DNA of 56,349 nt. Origin: a virus. A program made the translations under genes and the position numbers. The stretch is taken from IMG/VR virus record IMGVR_UViG_3300050821_012381, positions 1-56,349 of that record; one strand, 5' to 3'. Below, piece after piece: positions 39,890 through 47,726 of this stretch (the first letter of the stretch is position 1; each line of letters opens with the position of its first letter). The notes under the pieces are model-generated. The model was given only the letters and a program-made list of their open reading frames with translations, was not told the DNA's origin and made no database searches.

Positions 39890-39933
39890 ACGCTCCGGAC
39901 GAATTAGATCAACGAGTTAGGAGAATAACGTGA
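39886..39933 (+). CDS. Leader-like mini-ORF, 15 aa
   Basis: GTG at 39886 to TGA at 39933, overlapping both neighbours as GTGA. It carries the ribosome-binding site TTAGGAG for the next gene within its end. It may serve only to couple translation. Confidence 0.3.
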   Translation: MNAPDELDQRVRRIT

Positions 39934-40130
39934 ATGAACCGATTGATGTGGGGGTGAGGGAGCCGGTAGGACCGACCTATTTGGGAGACGGGGTATACGC
40001 ATCGTTCGACGGCTATCACATCTGGCTACATCTCGGCGCACATGACAACCCGGCACTGATTGCCATCGAGCCACAGGTCTACGACGCCTTGAAACACTAC
40101 GCCAAAAGAATATGGGGAGAGAAAGCGTGA
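39930..40130 (+). CDS. Small phage protein, 66 aa
   Basis: GTG at 39930 follows TTAGGAGAATAAC. Contains YLGDGVYASFDGYHIWLHLG, a pattern very common in small phage proteins of unknown function. The end overlaps the next gene as GTGA. Confidence 0.6.
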   Translation: MNEPIDVGVREPVGPTYLGDGVYASFDGYHIWLHLGAHDNPALIAIEPQVYDALKHYAKRIWGEKA

Positions 40131-40636
40131 ACGCGCAAGTGACCATCATCGAACCCGAGCAGCTCCGTTACCTACCAGCCAAGACGCTATTGCGCCTGGT
40201 CGAATCGGCGCAGAAAGCTGAGAAGAACGCCAAAGCCTTCCGGCTGACAGTGGGCACATTCCCGGACTTGTTCAGGGCATTCGAGGAACTGGACCTGAAT
40301 CTGAGTTTCTGCGTCGATAACGAGTACATGAGTCTCTCGTTTGCCGGCGATGGGGAGAAGCTCAAGACCGTCTGGGGCCATATGCGCCGCGCTGGCTTCA
40401 ACACTCGCCAGCGGCCAGCCAAGGGGGATACCACCTTCAATGCCTTCTGGCGACAGGAAGGCTACGCGGACATCTTCATGATGTTCTCCAGCACGATGTG
40501 CCGCCGGGTCAAGGTTGGAACCGAGATGAAGGAGGTCCCGATCTACGAGACTCAGTGCGGCGAGCTGCCCGAGATCGAGTCGGAGGACAAGCCAGTTGCG
40601 GTTGTCGAGGAGTACACCGATGACGTCCCGTTTTGA
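40127..40636 (+). CDS. Hypothetical phage protein, 169 aa
   Basis: GTG at 40127 overlaps the upstream TGA. Helical N-terminal part (LPAKTLLRLVESAQKAEK), an alpha/beta centre (CVDNEYMSLSFAGDGEKLK) and an acidic end. The end carries the next ATG. No family is recognised. Confidence 0.55.
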   Translation: MNAQVTIIEPEQLRYLPAKTLLRLVESAQKAEKNAKAFRLTVGTFPDLFRAFEELDLNLSFCVDNEYMSLSFAGDGEKLKTVWGHMRRAGFNTRQRPAKGDTTFNAFWRQEGYADIFMMFSSTMCRRVKVGTEMKEVPIYETQCGELPEIESEDKPVAVVEEYTDDVPF

Positions 40637-40832
40637 ACCCGGGCAGCACGTCCGATACGTGCCCTACCACGCCCACGGAGACGCCTCGCACCCCGATTGT
40701 GAAAACGGGATCGTCAGCAGCGTCCGCACTCACTCGCCTGTTGACGGCTCTCCAATGGACCCACCGATCATCTTTGTGCGCTTCGGTGGCGGAGAGACTG
40801 GCCAAGGCTGCAACCCGGACCAACTCATATGA
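40620..40832 (+). CDS. Small hypothetical protein, 70 aa
   Basis: ATG at 40620 overlaps the upstream end by 17 bases. FEPGQHVRYVPYHAHGDAS, then NGIVSSVR and IIFVRFGGGETGQ read as a small SH3-like beta barrel. Not recognised further. Confidence 0.55.
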   Translation: MTSRFEPGQHVRYVPYHAHGDASHPDCENGIVSSVRTHSPVDGSPMDPPIIFVRFGGGETGQGCNPDQLI

Positions 40833-40879
40833 GCACCGTTGATCGCATGGCCGATTTCCGTACGGAATGTTCCCGATGA
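40829..40879 (+). CDS. Mini-ORF, 16 aa
   Basis: ATG overlaps the upstream TGA as ATGA, and its TGA overlaps the next ATG (40876) as ATGA. Probably only a coupling element. Confidence 0.25.
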   Translation: MSTVDRMADFRTECSR

Positions 40880-41286
40880 GGAAGAAGCAGGTGTGGCGCT
40901 ACTACTGCGACTTCTGCAAGAAGGCCAGTTGCTCAGCGGGCGCTCTGAAGTCTCACGAGCGAAGCTGCACCGCGAATCCGAATCGGGTTTGCCGGATGTG
41001 CGAGAAAGGCGAATACACCCCGGCTCCGCTGCCTGAGCTGATCAAAGTATTCGAAGGCATTGGACGCCCGACTGACATGGAAGACATCTACCACTTCAAG
41101 AGCGACGTTCTGGAGTCTCCGGTGAGGCGATTGAGGGAGCTGGCTGACGGATGCCCCTGCTGCATCTTCGCGGCCATTAGGCAGGCAGGCTTCGCCCCAG
41201 TGAGCACTTTCAAACTGAAAGACGAGATCAAAAGCGTGTGGCCCGACATAAACGACACACAGAACGCGAGGGAACATGGCTACTGA
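40876..41286 (+). CDS. Zinc-finger protein, 136 aa
   Basis: Begins RKKQVWRYYCDFCKKASC, then a C2H2-like second half (HERSC) and CRMCEKG, so two Cys pairs in the first 50 residues. The rest is helical with DGCPCCIFAAIRQAG near the end. Possibly nucleic-acid or protein binding. ATG 40867 is an alternative start. Confidence 0.6.
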   Translation: MRKKQVWRYYCDFCKKASCSAGALKSHERSCTANPNRVCRMCEKGEYTPAPLPELIKVFEGIGRPTDMEDIYHFKSDVLESPVRRLRELADGCPCCIFAAIRQAGFAPVSTFKLKDEIKSVWPDINDTQNAREHGY

Positions 41287-41500
41287 AGCAAACCGAACGC
41301 ACACCACTGATTTGATCACCGACCTCTGTGAGGACTGCGACGAGCGTCCGATCACAGGACTCGACGCCCGGTGCGATACCTGTCGGCAGAACGCCGATGA
41401 GTCCGCCTATGAGCGATCACTGGGCGAGTGCTACCGCGGCAGTGAGGCTGCCGGCGCCCTGGCTGAGTCGCAGGACTGGATCCAGAGGAATCTGAAATGA
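41276..41500 (+). CDS. Small zinc-ribbon protein, 74 aa
   Basis: Two Cys pairs (CEDCDERPITGLDARCDTC). It overlaps both neighbours. Acidic helical C-terminus. Function unknown. Confidence 0.55.
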   Translation: MATEANRTHTTDLITDLCEDCDERPITGLDARCDTCRQNADESAYERSLGECYRGSEAAGALAESQDWIQRNLK

Positions 41501-41694
41501 ACGTTGAGGAAGCGTACCCGACCGCCTGCCGTCAGTGCGGGGCCTCGTTCATGCAGTGGCGTGAAATCCCACCAGGGATGGGTCGCTGCACGAAGTGCCG
41601 ACATTCCGGATTGCGCGGTTGGTTGTTGGCCCCCGCGTTCCTGATGGTGCGGACCATCGGCTTCTGCGCTGGCTTTTTCGGGAGGAAATCATGA
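41497..41694 (+). CDS. Zinc-ribbon membrane protein, 65 aa
   Basis: ATGA overlap with both neighbours. CRQCGASF and CTKCRHSG give a zinc ribbon, and WLLAPAFLMVRTIGFCAGFF is a membrane segment. Function unknown. Confidence 0.55.
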   Translation: MNVEEAYPTACRQCGASFMQWREIPPGMGRCTKCRHSGLRGWLLAPAFLMVRTIGFCAGFFGRKS

Positions 41695-42083
41695 GCGTGG
41701 ATCGGGCTGCAGAAACTAACCACGCACGCAATCGATACTGCGGTGGCCTCCGGTGCGAGCATTCGGACGCCGAGTTGGAGATGGAGCAAAGTTACAACGG
41801 CTGCATCCTATGCGAGAACGCACGACTTCAGAATCTATTGAAGCGCTTTATGGCATGCAGACTCACGGCGCATGGGGGCTGGCGGATTTCATCCGGCAGC
41901 GAGGCTGGAGATTCGCTCAGCAAGGTTTACACCGACGTGAGCGCTCTGATCGTCGGGCCGCCCGATGACCCGGAGCCCGTAAAACGCTATCGCATGACGT
42001 TTGGGGAAGCCTGGAACGGCGACATGGATATCGAAGCGGTTGAAGATCCGAATGGCCCGTGGGTTCCTTACGGTGGAAAGTGA
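41691..42083 (+). CDS. Hypothetical protein, 130 aa
   Basis: ATG at 41691 overlaps the upstream TGA. Contains CGGLRCEHSD and CILCENARLQNLL, a Cys-pair segment followed by a coiled-coil-like helix, then a mixed domain. Not recognised. Confidence 0.5.
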   Translation: MSVDRAAETNHARNRYCGGLRCEHSDAELEMEQSYNGCILCENARLQNLLKRFMACRLTAHGGWRISSGSEAGDSLSKVYTDVSALIVGPPDDPEPVKRYRMTFGEAWNGDMDIEAVEDPNGPWVPYGGK

Positions 42084-42084
42084 T

Positions 42085-42282
42085 ATGAACGAACAACGGT
42101 CAACGCTCTCATCGGATGTGCGTTCGCCGCCGCCGCTGTTATGTCGTGTTCTTGGCCACCGTTGGCAGCTTTGTCATGTCCGAACAAAGGACGATCAGAA
42201 TCGCGAGATCTGGGCCTACGTCGATCACACGTGCACGCGCTGCTATATCACCGAGAAGAGGAATTTATGGACAAGCCGATAG
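42085..42282 (+). CDS. Small hypothetical protein, 65 aa
   Basis: ATG at 42085 follows GGTGGAAAG. Contains LLCRVLGHRWQLCHVR and HTCTRCYITEKR, the pattern of the short C-x-x-G-H-x-W zinc-type proteins common in phages. Overlaps the next gene. Confidence 0.55.
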   Translation: MNEQRSTLSSDVRSPPPLLCRVLGHRWQLCHVRTKDDQNREIWAYVDHTCTRCYITEKRNLWTSR

Positions 42283-43337
42283 TTGAGGGGTTCGCGGATT
42301 TGTCCAAATATGAGGCTCGCCCTGCCCAACTCACCTCAAATGAGAACACCAAGGTCTCTGACGAGAGCTTAGGCGAATTGATTGCTTGGGTGGATAAGCT
42401 GAGCGCAGCTTCTGAGCATGAGATTCCGCGCAGTCTATACAGGCAGATTTATCATGCGTTGAGCGAACTTCAGAATGTACGCGCAAATGCATCAGTTTTG
42501 GATGCAGCTTCCGGCGAAAGAATCAGGCCACAGAACCCCGCAATGCTGGATGGTGGTACTCCGAGTAGCCGGGAGCAGCTCAACATATGTGACCATCCTG
42601 ATTCCAAGTGTTACGCGGCATCTGCTTGGCGTTGCGATTGCGGCGCTCTACTTCCGATGGATGATGCCGCGAACACTCACGAGACGGGAGAATGTCATAT
42701 CCGTCCGCACGACTTCTGCAGCGCTGGCACCTGTAAGGTTTGCGTCGATGCTGCCCGATATAGATTCATCCGTGAAGTGACGCCAGGACTCGTTAAATGG
42801 AATATCCCTGCTGCGCTAGACACCGCTGTGGACGAGGCCATGCGCGAACAGAACACGAAACCGCAACAGACGATTCAGGATATTGGTTGGTGGCAGTGTC
42901 CGTGCTGCCAGAGTTACTACACGCCGGAGCGCCTCGTCTGTCCAGTCTCTGGTGATAGTCGTCCTACTCCGAAAGCCTCCGAGCAATGTCAGCACGATCT
43001 GCTGAAGCCGGACACGACGGTATCCGTTATCGCGTGGAACCATGCCAAATGTAGAGTGTGCAAAAACGAATGGCATTCCGCCCCGGACAAGAGTGGAGGA
43101 GCACAGCAGTTAGCGAAGGACGCGGTTCGCGATATCGCTTGCTGCGATACCTTCGTGCGGGAGTCGGCCAGCGAGTTCTGTGCAACGTGCGGTTACACCA
43201 ACCTCGACCATCTACGCAAGCGTAGTTCGCAGGGCAAGAGCGAACCACTCAGCCTTGTGTATCACCAGCCGGGCTGCGAAGCGCTTTCGGGCGAGATTGG
43301 GGCAGTCTGCAAACCATGCACGTGTGGTGCCGAATGA
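42267..43337 (+). CDS. Multi-zinc-ribbon protein, 356 aa
   Basis: ATG at 42267 follows AGAGGAA. At least five Cys/His clusters: CDHPDSKC...CDCG, HDFCSAGTCKVC, CPCCQSYY...LVC, CRVCKNEW and CATCGYTNLDH, ending in CKPCTCGAE. Such reiteration is unusual in one phage protein and may come from fusion of several small zinc-ribbon genes like its neighbours. Function unknown. Confidence 0.6.
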   Translation: MDKPIVEGFADLSKYEARPAQLTSNENTKVSDESLGELIAWVDKLSAASEHEIPRSLYRQIYHALSELQNVRANASVLDAASGERIRPQNPAMLDGGTPSSREQLNICDHPDSKCYAASAWRCDCGALLPMDDAANTHETGECHIRPHDFCSAGTCKVCVDAARYRFIREVTPGLVKWNIPAALDTAVDEAMREQNTKPQQTIQDIGWWQCPCCQSYYTPERLVCPVSGDSRPTPKASEQCQHDLLKPDTTVSVIAWNHAKCRVCKNEWHSAPDKSGGAQQLAKDAVRDIACCDTFVRESASEFCATCGYTNLDHLRKRSSQGKSEPLSLVYHQPGCEALSGEIGAVCKPCTCGAE

Positions 43338-43417
43338 ACTGGCATCTGCTCGCCTACATTTGTATCGGGGTGTTGGCCGTGTGTTTCTTGGTCCTTGTCA
43401 TCCGTAACGACATCTGA
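43334..43417 (+). CDS. Membrane micro-protein, 27 aa
   Basis: ATG at 43334 overlaps the upstream TGA as ATGA. One helix (HLLAYICIGVLAVCFLVLVI). Function unknown. Confidence 0.45.
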   Translation: MNWHLLAYICIGVLAVCFLVLVIRNDI

Positions 43418-43429
43418 GAGCGAGCCAGA

Positions 43430-43654
43430 ATGACTACTTTCTGGGCATTCGATGCTGACTCAAGCCGATGCACTATCTACGGGCGTGAGCCGTCCGTTGA
43501 GACGCCAATATTTGAGACGTTCAAGTTCAACTTCGAACAGGCGTTGCATCTTGCGGAGGCATTCGACAAAGTTTACAGGCAAGGAATTGAGCGCGGAATG
43601 AGTAACGTAGCGGCCGAAACCAGAGCGACACTCGACAGGCTCGTTCCCGTATGA
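43430..43654 (+). CDS. Small hypothetical protein, 74 aa
   Basis: Starts MTTFWAFDADSSRCTIYGRE; helical rest (FNFEQALHLAEAFDKVYRQG). The end overlaps the next ATG as ATGA. Not recognised. Confidence 0.5.
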   Translation: MTTFWAFDADSSRCTIYGREPSVETPIFETFKFNFEQALHLAEAFDKVYRQGIERGMSNVAAETRATLDRLVPV

Positions 43655-43899
43655 CTTACGGTGTGCGTCTCTGTTACTTCTGCGATGCCATTGGCGAAGG
43701 CGCGGACATCAATGGGCGCGTGTGGCGCTGGGAGTTCAGCAAGCAGTTCGGCCCAGTTTTCATAGACAAAAAGAACGGCGACCCGCTGGATGTACAACCA
43801 GCCGAAAAGAGCCCAGCGTGGCCGGTATTCGAGCACTGGTTGGCCGAATACAAACCGCCTTCTCAACAGCACTTACATGTCACTTCGGAGGAAACATGA
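43651..43899 (+). CDS. Small hypothetical protein, 82 aa
   Basis: Contains RLCYFCDAIGEGADINGRVW, then WEFSKQFGPVFID, an alpha/beta pattern. Overlaps both neighbours as ATGA. Not recognised. Confidence 0.5.
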   Translation: MTYGVRLCYFCDAIGEGADINGRVWRWEFSKQFGPVFIDKKNGDPLDVQPAEKSPAWPVFEHWLAEYKPPSQQHLHVTSEET

Positions 43900-44228
43900 T
43901 TACCTATCAAATCGATATTCTCGATGTGGAGTCCGGCGATGTGAAGCGCGTTGACTCACTCGTTGGCTGGACAGAGTTCTCGCCCAAGGTCTACCGCGAG
44001 GGGATGTGCGATTGCAATCTCGCCGGGATGCGGAATCGAGAGATTCGCAAAACCATTGAGGGAATGCACATCGAAGACGCTAATCACGCCGCGTTCAAAT
44101 GGCGCCGAGAGAACGGAGGCTGCGATCACAGCATGCCGCCGAAACACTTTCGGGCAGTCATGGCATACCTACAGGACGGGCGCATCTACGACTTCAAAAA
44201 GAGCACCTTTCAGAAGGCTGCAGCGTGA
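43896..44228 (+). CDS. Hypothetical protein, 110 aa
   Basis: ATG at 43896 follows CGGAGGAAAC. Beta-like start (ITYQIDILDVESGDVKRV), Cys at CDCNLAG and CDHSMPP. Not recognised. Confidence 0.5.
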   Translation: MITYQIDILDVESGDVKRVDSLVGWTEFSPKVYREGMCDCNLAGMRNREIRKTIEGMHIEDANHAAFKWRRENGGCDHSMPPKHFRAVMAYLQDGRIYDFKKSTFQKAAA

Positions 44229-44259
44229 GTCATTCGTCTACATCCTTTGAGGATCAGTC

Positions 44260-44481
44260 ATGAGCATCTACGACAATTGCCTACAGGGGCTGAGCACGTA
44301 CCCCGCCTTCGCGCTTCGACGGCGTGTCATGGCAGCGATCCCCGACAGTTGGCTCGACCCGCTGTTGAGCGGTAGAGACGCGGTCAATTTCCCGCTGAAA
44401 TGCCCGGATGTGGAGCGGCTGGTCAACGGCATTCGCGAACGGGTGAGGCACGCTCTCAATGGAGACGAATCACGTGGGTAG
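44260..44481 (+). CDS. Small hypothetical protein, 73 aa
   Basis: ATG at 44260 follows GAGGATCAGTC. Helical protein (FALRRRVMAAIPDSWLD). A 12-codon reading frame lies in the short gap before it. Not recognised. Confidence 0.5.
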   Translation: MSIYDNCLQGLSTYPAFALRRRVMAAIPDSWLDPLLSGRDAVNFPLKCPDVERLVNGIRERVRHALNGDESRG

Positions 44482-44755
44482 ACAACACATGCGTGACGAC
44501 GACGAAGAGGCGGACGACTACTGCGGCGCCACTGCGGATGAGGTTATCGAGTCACTTCAGGAAGAAGTCCGCGACCGTGACGAGCAGATCAAATGGCTGC
44601 GGAAGAATGTCGGCGCCATGCGGCGCTGGATCGCCCTGCACGACTGTGGGGACCTGTCCGCCAAAGCCGCGTTCGAGCAGATCGGCATGGACATTGACCG
44701 CATCGCCGGACCGAACGCTCACAGCGCACCCGATCAATCATCAACAGGAGAATAA
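44474..44755 (+). CDS. Acidic coiled-coil protein, 93 aa
   Basis: GTG at 44474 follows GGAGACGAATCAC; ATG at 44459 and 44489 are alternatives. Acidic start (MRDDDEEADDY), then a coiled coil (IESLQEEVRDRDEQIKWLRK). Function unknown. Confidence 0.5.
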   Translation: MGRQHMRDDDEEADDYCGATADEVIESLQEEVRDRDEQIKWLRKNVGAMRRWIALHDCGDLSAKAAFEQIGMDIDRIAGPNAHSAPDQSSTGE

Positions 44756-44756
44756 C

Positions 44757-45011
44757 TTGGACGCAATGGCACAGACGCAGCAAGCGGCAGGCCAGATGGC
44801 CATGAGACTGAAGACCTTCGACGAGATGGACGACGCCCAGAAGATCGCCTACCTACACAGTGAACTCAAGGGGCTGATCCAAGCCAATCGCTTCCTGCAG
44901 CAGCGCGTAGCGGCGCTGGAGAGCCATCGGCATGGTCCCGAAGGGTCACTGCTGGTGCCGATCAACCACGCCAATCAGGTTGGCGGAATGCTCGGCGGTT
45001 ATGGGTACTGA
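44757..45011 (+). CDS. Small coiled-coil protein, 84 aa, TTG start
   Basis: TTG at 44757 lies seven bases after CAGGAG, which makes it a better start than the ATG at 44766. Contains AQKIAYLHSELKGLIQANRF as a helix and a Gly-rich end. Function unknown. Confidence 0.5.
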   Translation: MDAMAQTQQAAGQMAMRLKTFDEMDDAQKIAYLHSELKGLIQANRFLQQRVAALESHRHGPEGSLLVPINHANQVGGMLGGYGY

Positions 45012-45044
45012 CCGCCCAAGGTTAACCGTGGACGAACTACGATC

Positions 45045-45932
45045 GTGAAAGGTTGGGTAGATGGCTTGGCTGAATGGACCGAAGGCGAGACGGCCTACCT
45101 GTCGATCGCCTTTACCTGGAAGCTTGCGGAAGCCCGCGATCGCGCCCGGAGTTACGCGGCCTTGGGATATCGCGTTGTGGCCGGTGGTCCAGCACTCTTC
45201 CTGCCTTCCAGTCGGCGCTACCTGGAGCCAGATGTGTCCGAGATCGGGGCCACCTACCCTGACGTAGTGACCAAGCATCATCCACTGGCGACAATTGCCA
45301 GCCGCGGATGTCCGGTGAATTGCTGGTTTTGTACGGTTCCCAAGATGTGGGGTACGACCTTCACGCTGATTCCGGACTTCCCGGTGCGGCCGATCCTGTG
45401 CGACGACAACCTGTCCGCACTCCCTGTGGAATATCAGCAGCACATCATCGAGCGTTATGTTGCCGAAGGGGTGCCTCTGCTCGATGCCAACTCAGGATTC
45501 GAGCCTCAAACTTTTGATGGGGGTACCTTAGAGCGCTGGTCGAAGATCATGCGAGGACCTTACCGCTTCGGGTACGACGAGCTCAAAGAGCGGGAGCCAG
45601 TTCGAGCGATGATGAAGACCCTGCGCGATGGAGGCGTGAAGCCCCGCAATATGCAGGTCTATTGCATGATTGGACACGAGCCGATCGCTGACTGCCTGAC
45701 GCGGATTCAGGAGATCATCGCCTGGGGTGGTGAGCCCTACGTTCAACGCAACATGAAGCTTAATGCGTTCGACAAGGTTCCTTGGGTTCGTCACGACTGG
45801 ACTCTGCAGAGTCTTGCGCATATGGCCCGCTGGGCCAATCGCCGGATCTGGCGATATGCTCGATTCGAAGACTACGATGCCAATGCAAAGACTTCCCGGC
45901 AGAAAAACCCCGACCAGGCAGCCCTGGTATGA
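45045..45932 (+). CDS. Radical SAM enzyme
   Basis: A 295-residue protein with the iron-sulfur motif CPVNCWFC (Cys89, Cys93, Cys96), then GFEPQTFDGG and KLNAF near the end, in the usual TIM-barrel order. The N-terminal part (LSIAFTWKL, GYRVVAGGPALF) resembles the end of a cobalamin-binding fold. It starts with GTG at 45045; no ribosome-binding site is clear. Similar proteins occur in other phages, but I know of no assigned substrate. It lies 1.8 kb upstream of an ATP-grasp enzyme. Confidence 0.8.
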   Translation: MKGWVDGLAEWTEGETAYLSIAFTWKLAEARDRARSYAALGYRVVAGGPALFLPSSRRYLEPDVSEIGATYPDVVTKHHPLATIASRGCPVNCWFCTVPKMWGTTFTLIPDFPVRPILCDDNLSALPVEYQQHIIERYVAEGVPLLDANSGFEPQTFDGGTLERWSKIMRGPYRFGYDELKEREPVRAMMKTLRDGGVKPRNMQVYCMIGHEPIADCLTRIQEIIAWGGEPYVQRNMKLNAFDKVPWVRHDWTLQSLAHMARWANRRIWRYARFEDYDANAKTSRQKNPDQAALV

Positions 45933-45966
45933 AGTGTCAATCGCATAACTCATTCGAAGGGTGATC

Positions 45967-46176
45967 ATGAGAACTGAACTACAACGCGATGCAGACGGGC
46001 TGGATTGCACCCTGTATCGGGTCATCAGCGGCGTGGAAAGTCTCTACTCCAAGGCCGAGAGCCAGCGTAATCGCGAGCTGATGGCAACCCTCAGGAATGC
46101 CCTGATAGGTTTGCGCTCGGCTCGTGGAGAGATCCGCAGCCTGATGAGCGAAGAGGATCGCAAGGTAACATCATGA
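45967..46176 (+). CDS. Small helical protein, 69 aa
   Basis: ATG at 45967 follows GAAGGGTGATC. All helix (YSKAESQRNRELMATLRNAL). Overlaps the next gene as ATGA. Not recognised. Confidence 0.5.
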   Translation: MRTELQRDADGLDCTLYRVISGVESLYSKAESQRNRELMATLRNALIGLRSARGEIRSLMSEEDRKVTS

Positions 46177-46970
46177 CAAATGAGAAGCTCGACGAAGCAT
46201 TGGCGATACTGGCAATCGCCCTACCCGGCCCGCGTCCGTGGCCAACAGAGGGTGCGGAGGCTAAGTTACGGATATATCGCAACATGGCCGAAGACAGATG
46301 CCGCACGCGGGATCAGGTCGGCGATCTGGCTATTGAGATTGCGCGGCTGCAGGAGCGTGATATCGCTGTCCGTGCTGAGTTTGAGAACTTCCGCCGTGGC
46401 CTGTGTAACTTCGGTGAGTTGGCCAGCGCGATCGAAGGAAGCGCTCACGAGACGCGGGCAACCGATGCTCAATGCTCAAATGAGTTTACTCACGCTGGCA
46501 GTTGGGACTGCGACGCCATGCTTGCCAAGGTGATTGAGGCAGACCGGACTTTGCTGCAAGTAGCCGACGAGCATGACGGCCAATTCTTGGTGTTCACGGT
46601 AAAGGAGGCTCAGAGCTTCCGAGACTGGCTCAATCGAGTACTGCCCACTCACAAACCGTTACAGGTCGGATCGTTCCCGGTGAAGGTTGTTATAGACCCC
46701 AAGATGCCACCCGGTGAGATGGTTATGAGCAACTCGCTCGGGCAGTCTGTTCGGGTCACTGGCCTGCGCGACCCGCTCCCACCCGAGATCCTGGCCGATG
46801 CCCTGCAGGATGTGGTGCACACCGATCCGGGACCGGTGCGGACGGGACGTGCTGTGAAATCGGAAGCGTGCGGTAGCCATGGACCGAACGACGTCATCGG
46901 CTGCGAGCTTCCGAAGGGCCACGGTGGATTATGTGACTACGAAGACCCACGAGCGGACTGGGAAAAATGA
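46173..46970 (+). CDS. Hypothetical protein, 265 aa
   Basis: N-terminal helices with a coiled coil (DLAIEIARLQERDIAVRAEF), then FTVKEAQSFRDWLNRVLP and a C-terminal segment with CGSHGPNDVIGCELPKGHGG, a possible metal site. Not recognised. Confidence 0.55.
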   Translation: MTNEKLDEALAILAIALPGPRPWPTEGAEAKLRIYRNMAEDRCRTRDQVGDLAIEIARLQERDIAVRAEFENFRRGLCNFGELASAIEGSAHETRATDAQCSNEFTHAGSWDCDAMLAKVIEADRTLLQVADEHDGQFLVFTVKEAQSFRDWLNRVLPTHKPLQVGSFPVKVVIDPKMPPGEMVMSNSLGQSVRVTGLRDPLPPEILADALQDVVHTDPGPVRTGRAVKSEACGSHGPNDVIGCELPKGHGGLCDYEDPRADWEK

Positions 46971-46996
46971 ACACTCTGAGAACCGGAGAGTAATTT

Positions 46997-47326
46997 ATGT
47001 TCCCTGAATACAAAATGGGCATCGATCCAATCAAGCCCGCTGGTGAGTTTCCACCTCCTACGTTCGGTGAGATGCGCGTAGCGATCGACCGCGGTCGGCG
47101 GGATAGTGCTGTGATTGCACAGGCATTGAGGCAGGCGGAGCACATGGGGCTCAGCGGAGAGGACAAGTACGTGCTGCTGGCGTATTACGCCCTGACCCAC
47201 CTCGAGGACACGCACAAGCGGCTCATGAAGATGGTGAGCCTTACACCTTCGTCCACGACGTTCATCATGCCCGACGGGGTACCGAGGACGCCAACGGATA
47301 CTCTGCGTCGAGGAGATGAACGGTGA
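46997..47326 (+). CDS. Hypothetical protein, 109 aa
   Basis: ATG at 46997 follows CCGGAGAGTAATTT. Helical (MRVAIDRGRRDSAVIAQAL, HLEDTHKRLMKM). The end overlaps the next GTG as GTGA. Not recognised. Confidence 0.5.
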   Translation: MFPEYKMGIDPIKPAGEFPPPTFGEMRVAIDRGRRDSAVIAQALRQAEHMGLSGEDKYVLLAYYALTHLEDTHKRLMKMVSLTPSSTTFIMPDGVPRTPTDTLRRGDER

Positions 47327-47568
47327 CCGTCGCTGATCTGATCAAGGCTTTGGAGAAGATGCCTCCCACCGCTGAGGTATGGCACGTATGGGATGGCGCT
47401 CTGCGTACGCAGATCAACCATGTATGGCTAGCGCGTAGTGGCGCTGTCGCAACTGCTGACGATGGTGAGGTGTGCTACGACACGGAGGATAGACCGGCAG
47501 ATGCCCCGACCGAAGAGGAGGATCAATATTGGAAGGCTCCATCGCATAGCGGAGGAGATCCACGATGA
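47323..47568 (+). CDS. Small hypothetical protein, 81 aa
   Basis: GTG at 47323. Reads VADLIKALEKMPPTAEVWHVWDG, a pattern common in small phage proteins (LIxxLxxxPPxxEV). Overlaps the next gene as ATGA. Confidence 0.55.
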   Translation: MTVADLIKALEKMPPTAEVWHVWDGALRTQINHVWLARSGAVATADDGEVCYDTEDRPADAPTEEEDQYWKAPSHSGGDPR

Positions 47569-47726
47569 ATGACCCAATCAGCGATGAGCGATTGGCAGAG
47601 CTTTACGAGGTCTTTGCTGAACGCGCCGCGACGCCTACGACCGGCATGAAGGAAGACATCGATGTGATGCGCGCATTGGCCGAACTTCAGGACCGTCGAT
47701 CTCAGTCGAGAGACGATCAACGGTGA
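47565..47726 (+). CDS. Small helical protein, 53 aa
   Basis: ATG at 47565 follows GGAGGAGATCCAC. Acidic helix (ISDERLAELYEVFAERA). The end overlaps the ATP-grasp GTG as GTGA. Confidence 0.5.
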   Translation: MNDPISDERLAELYEVFAERAATPTTGMKEDIDVMRALAELQDRRSQSRDDQR

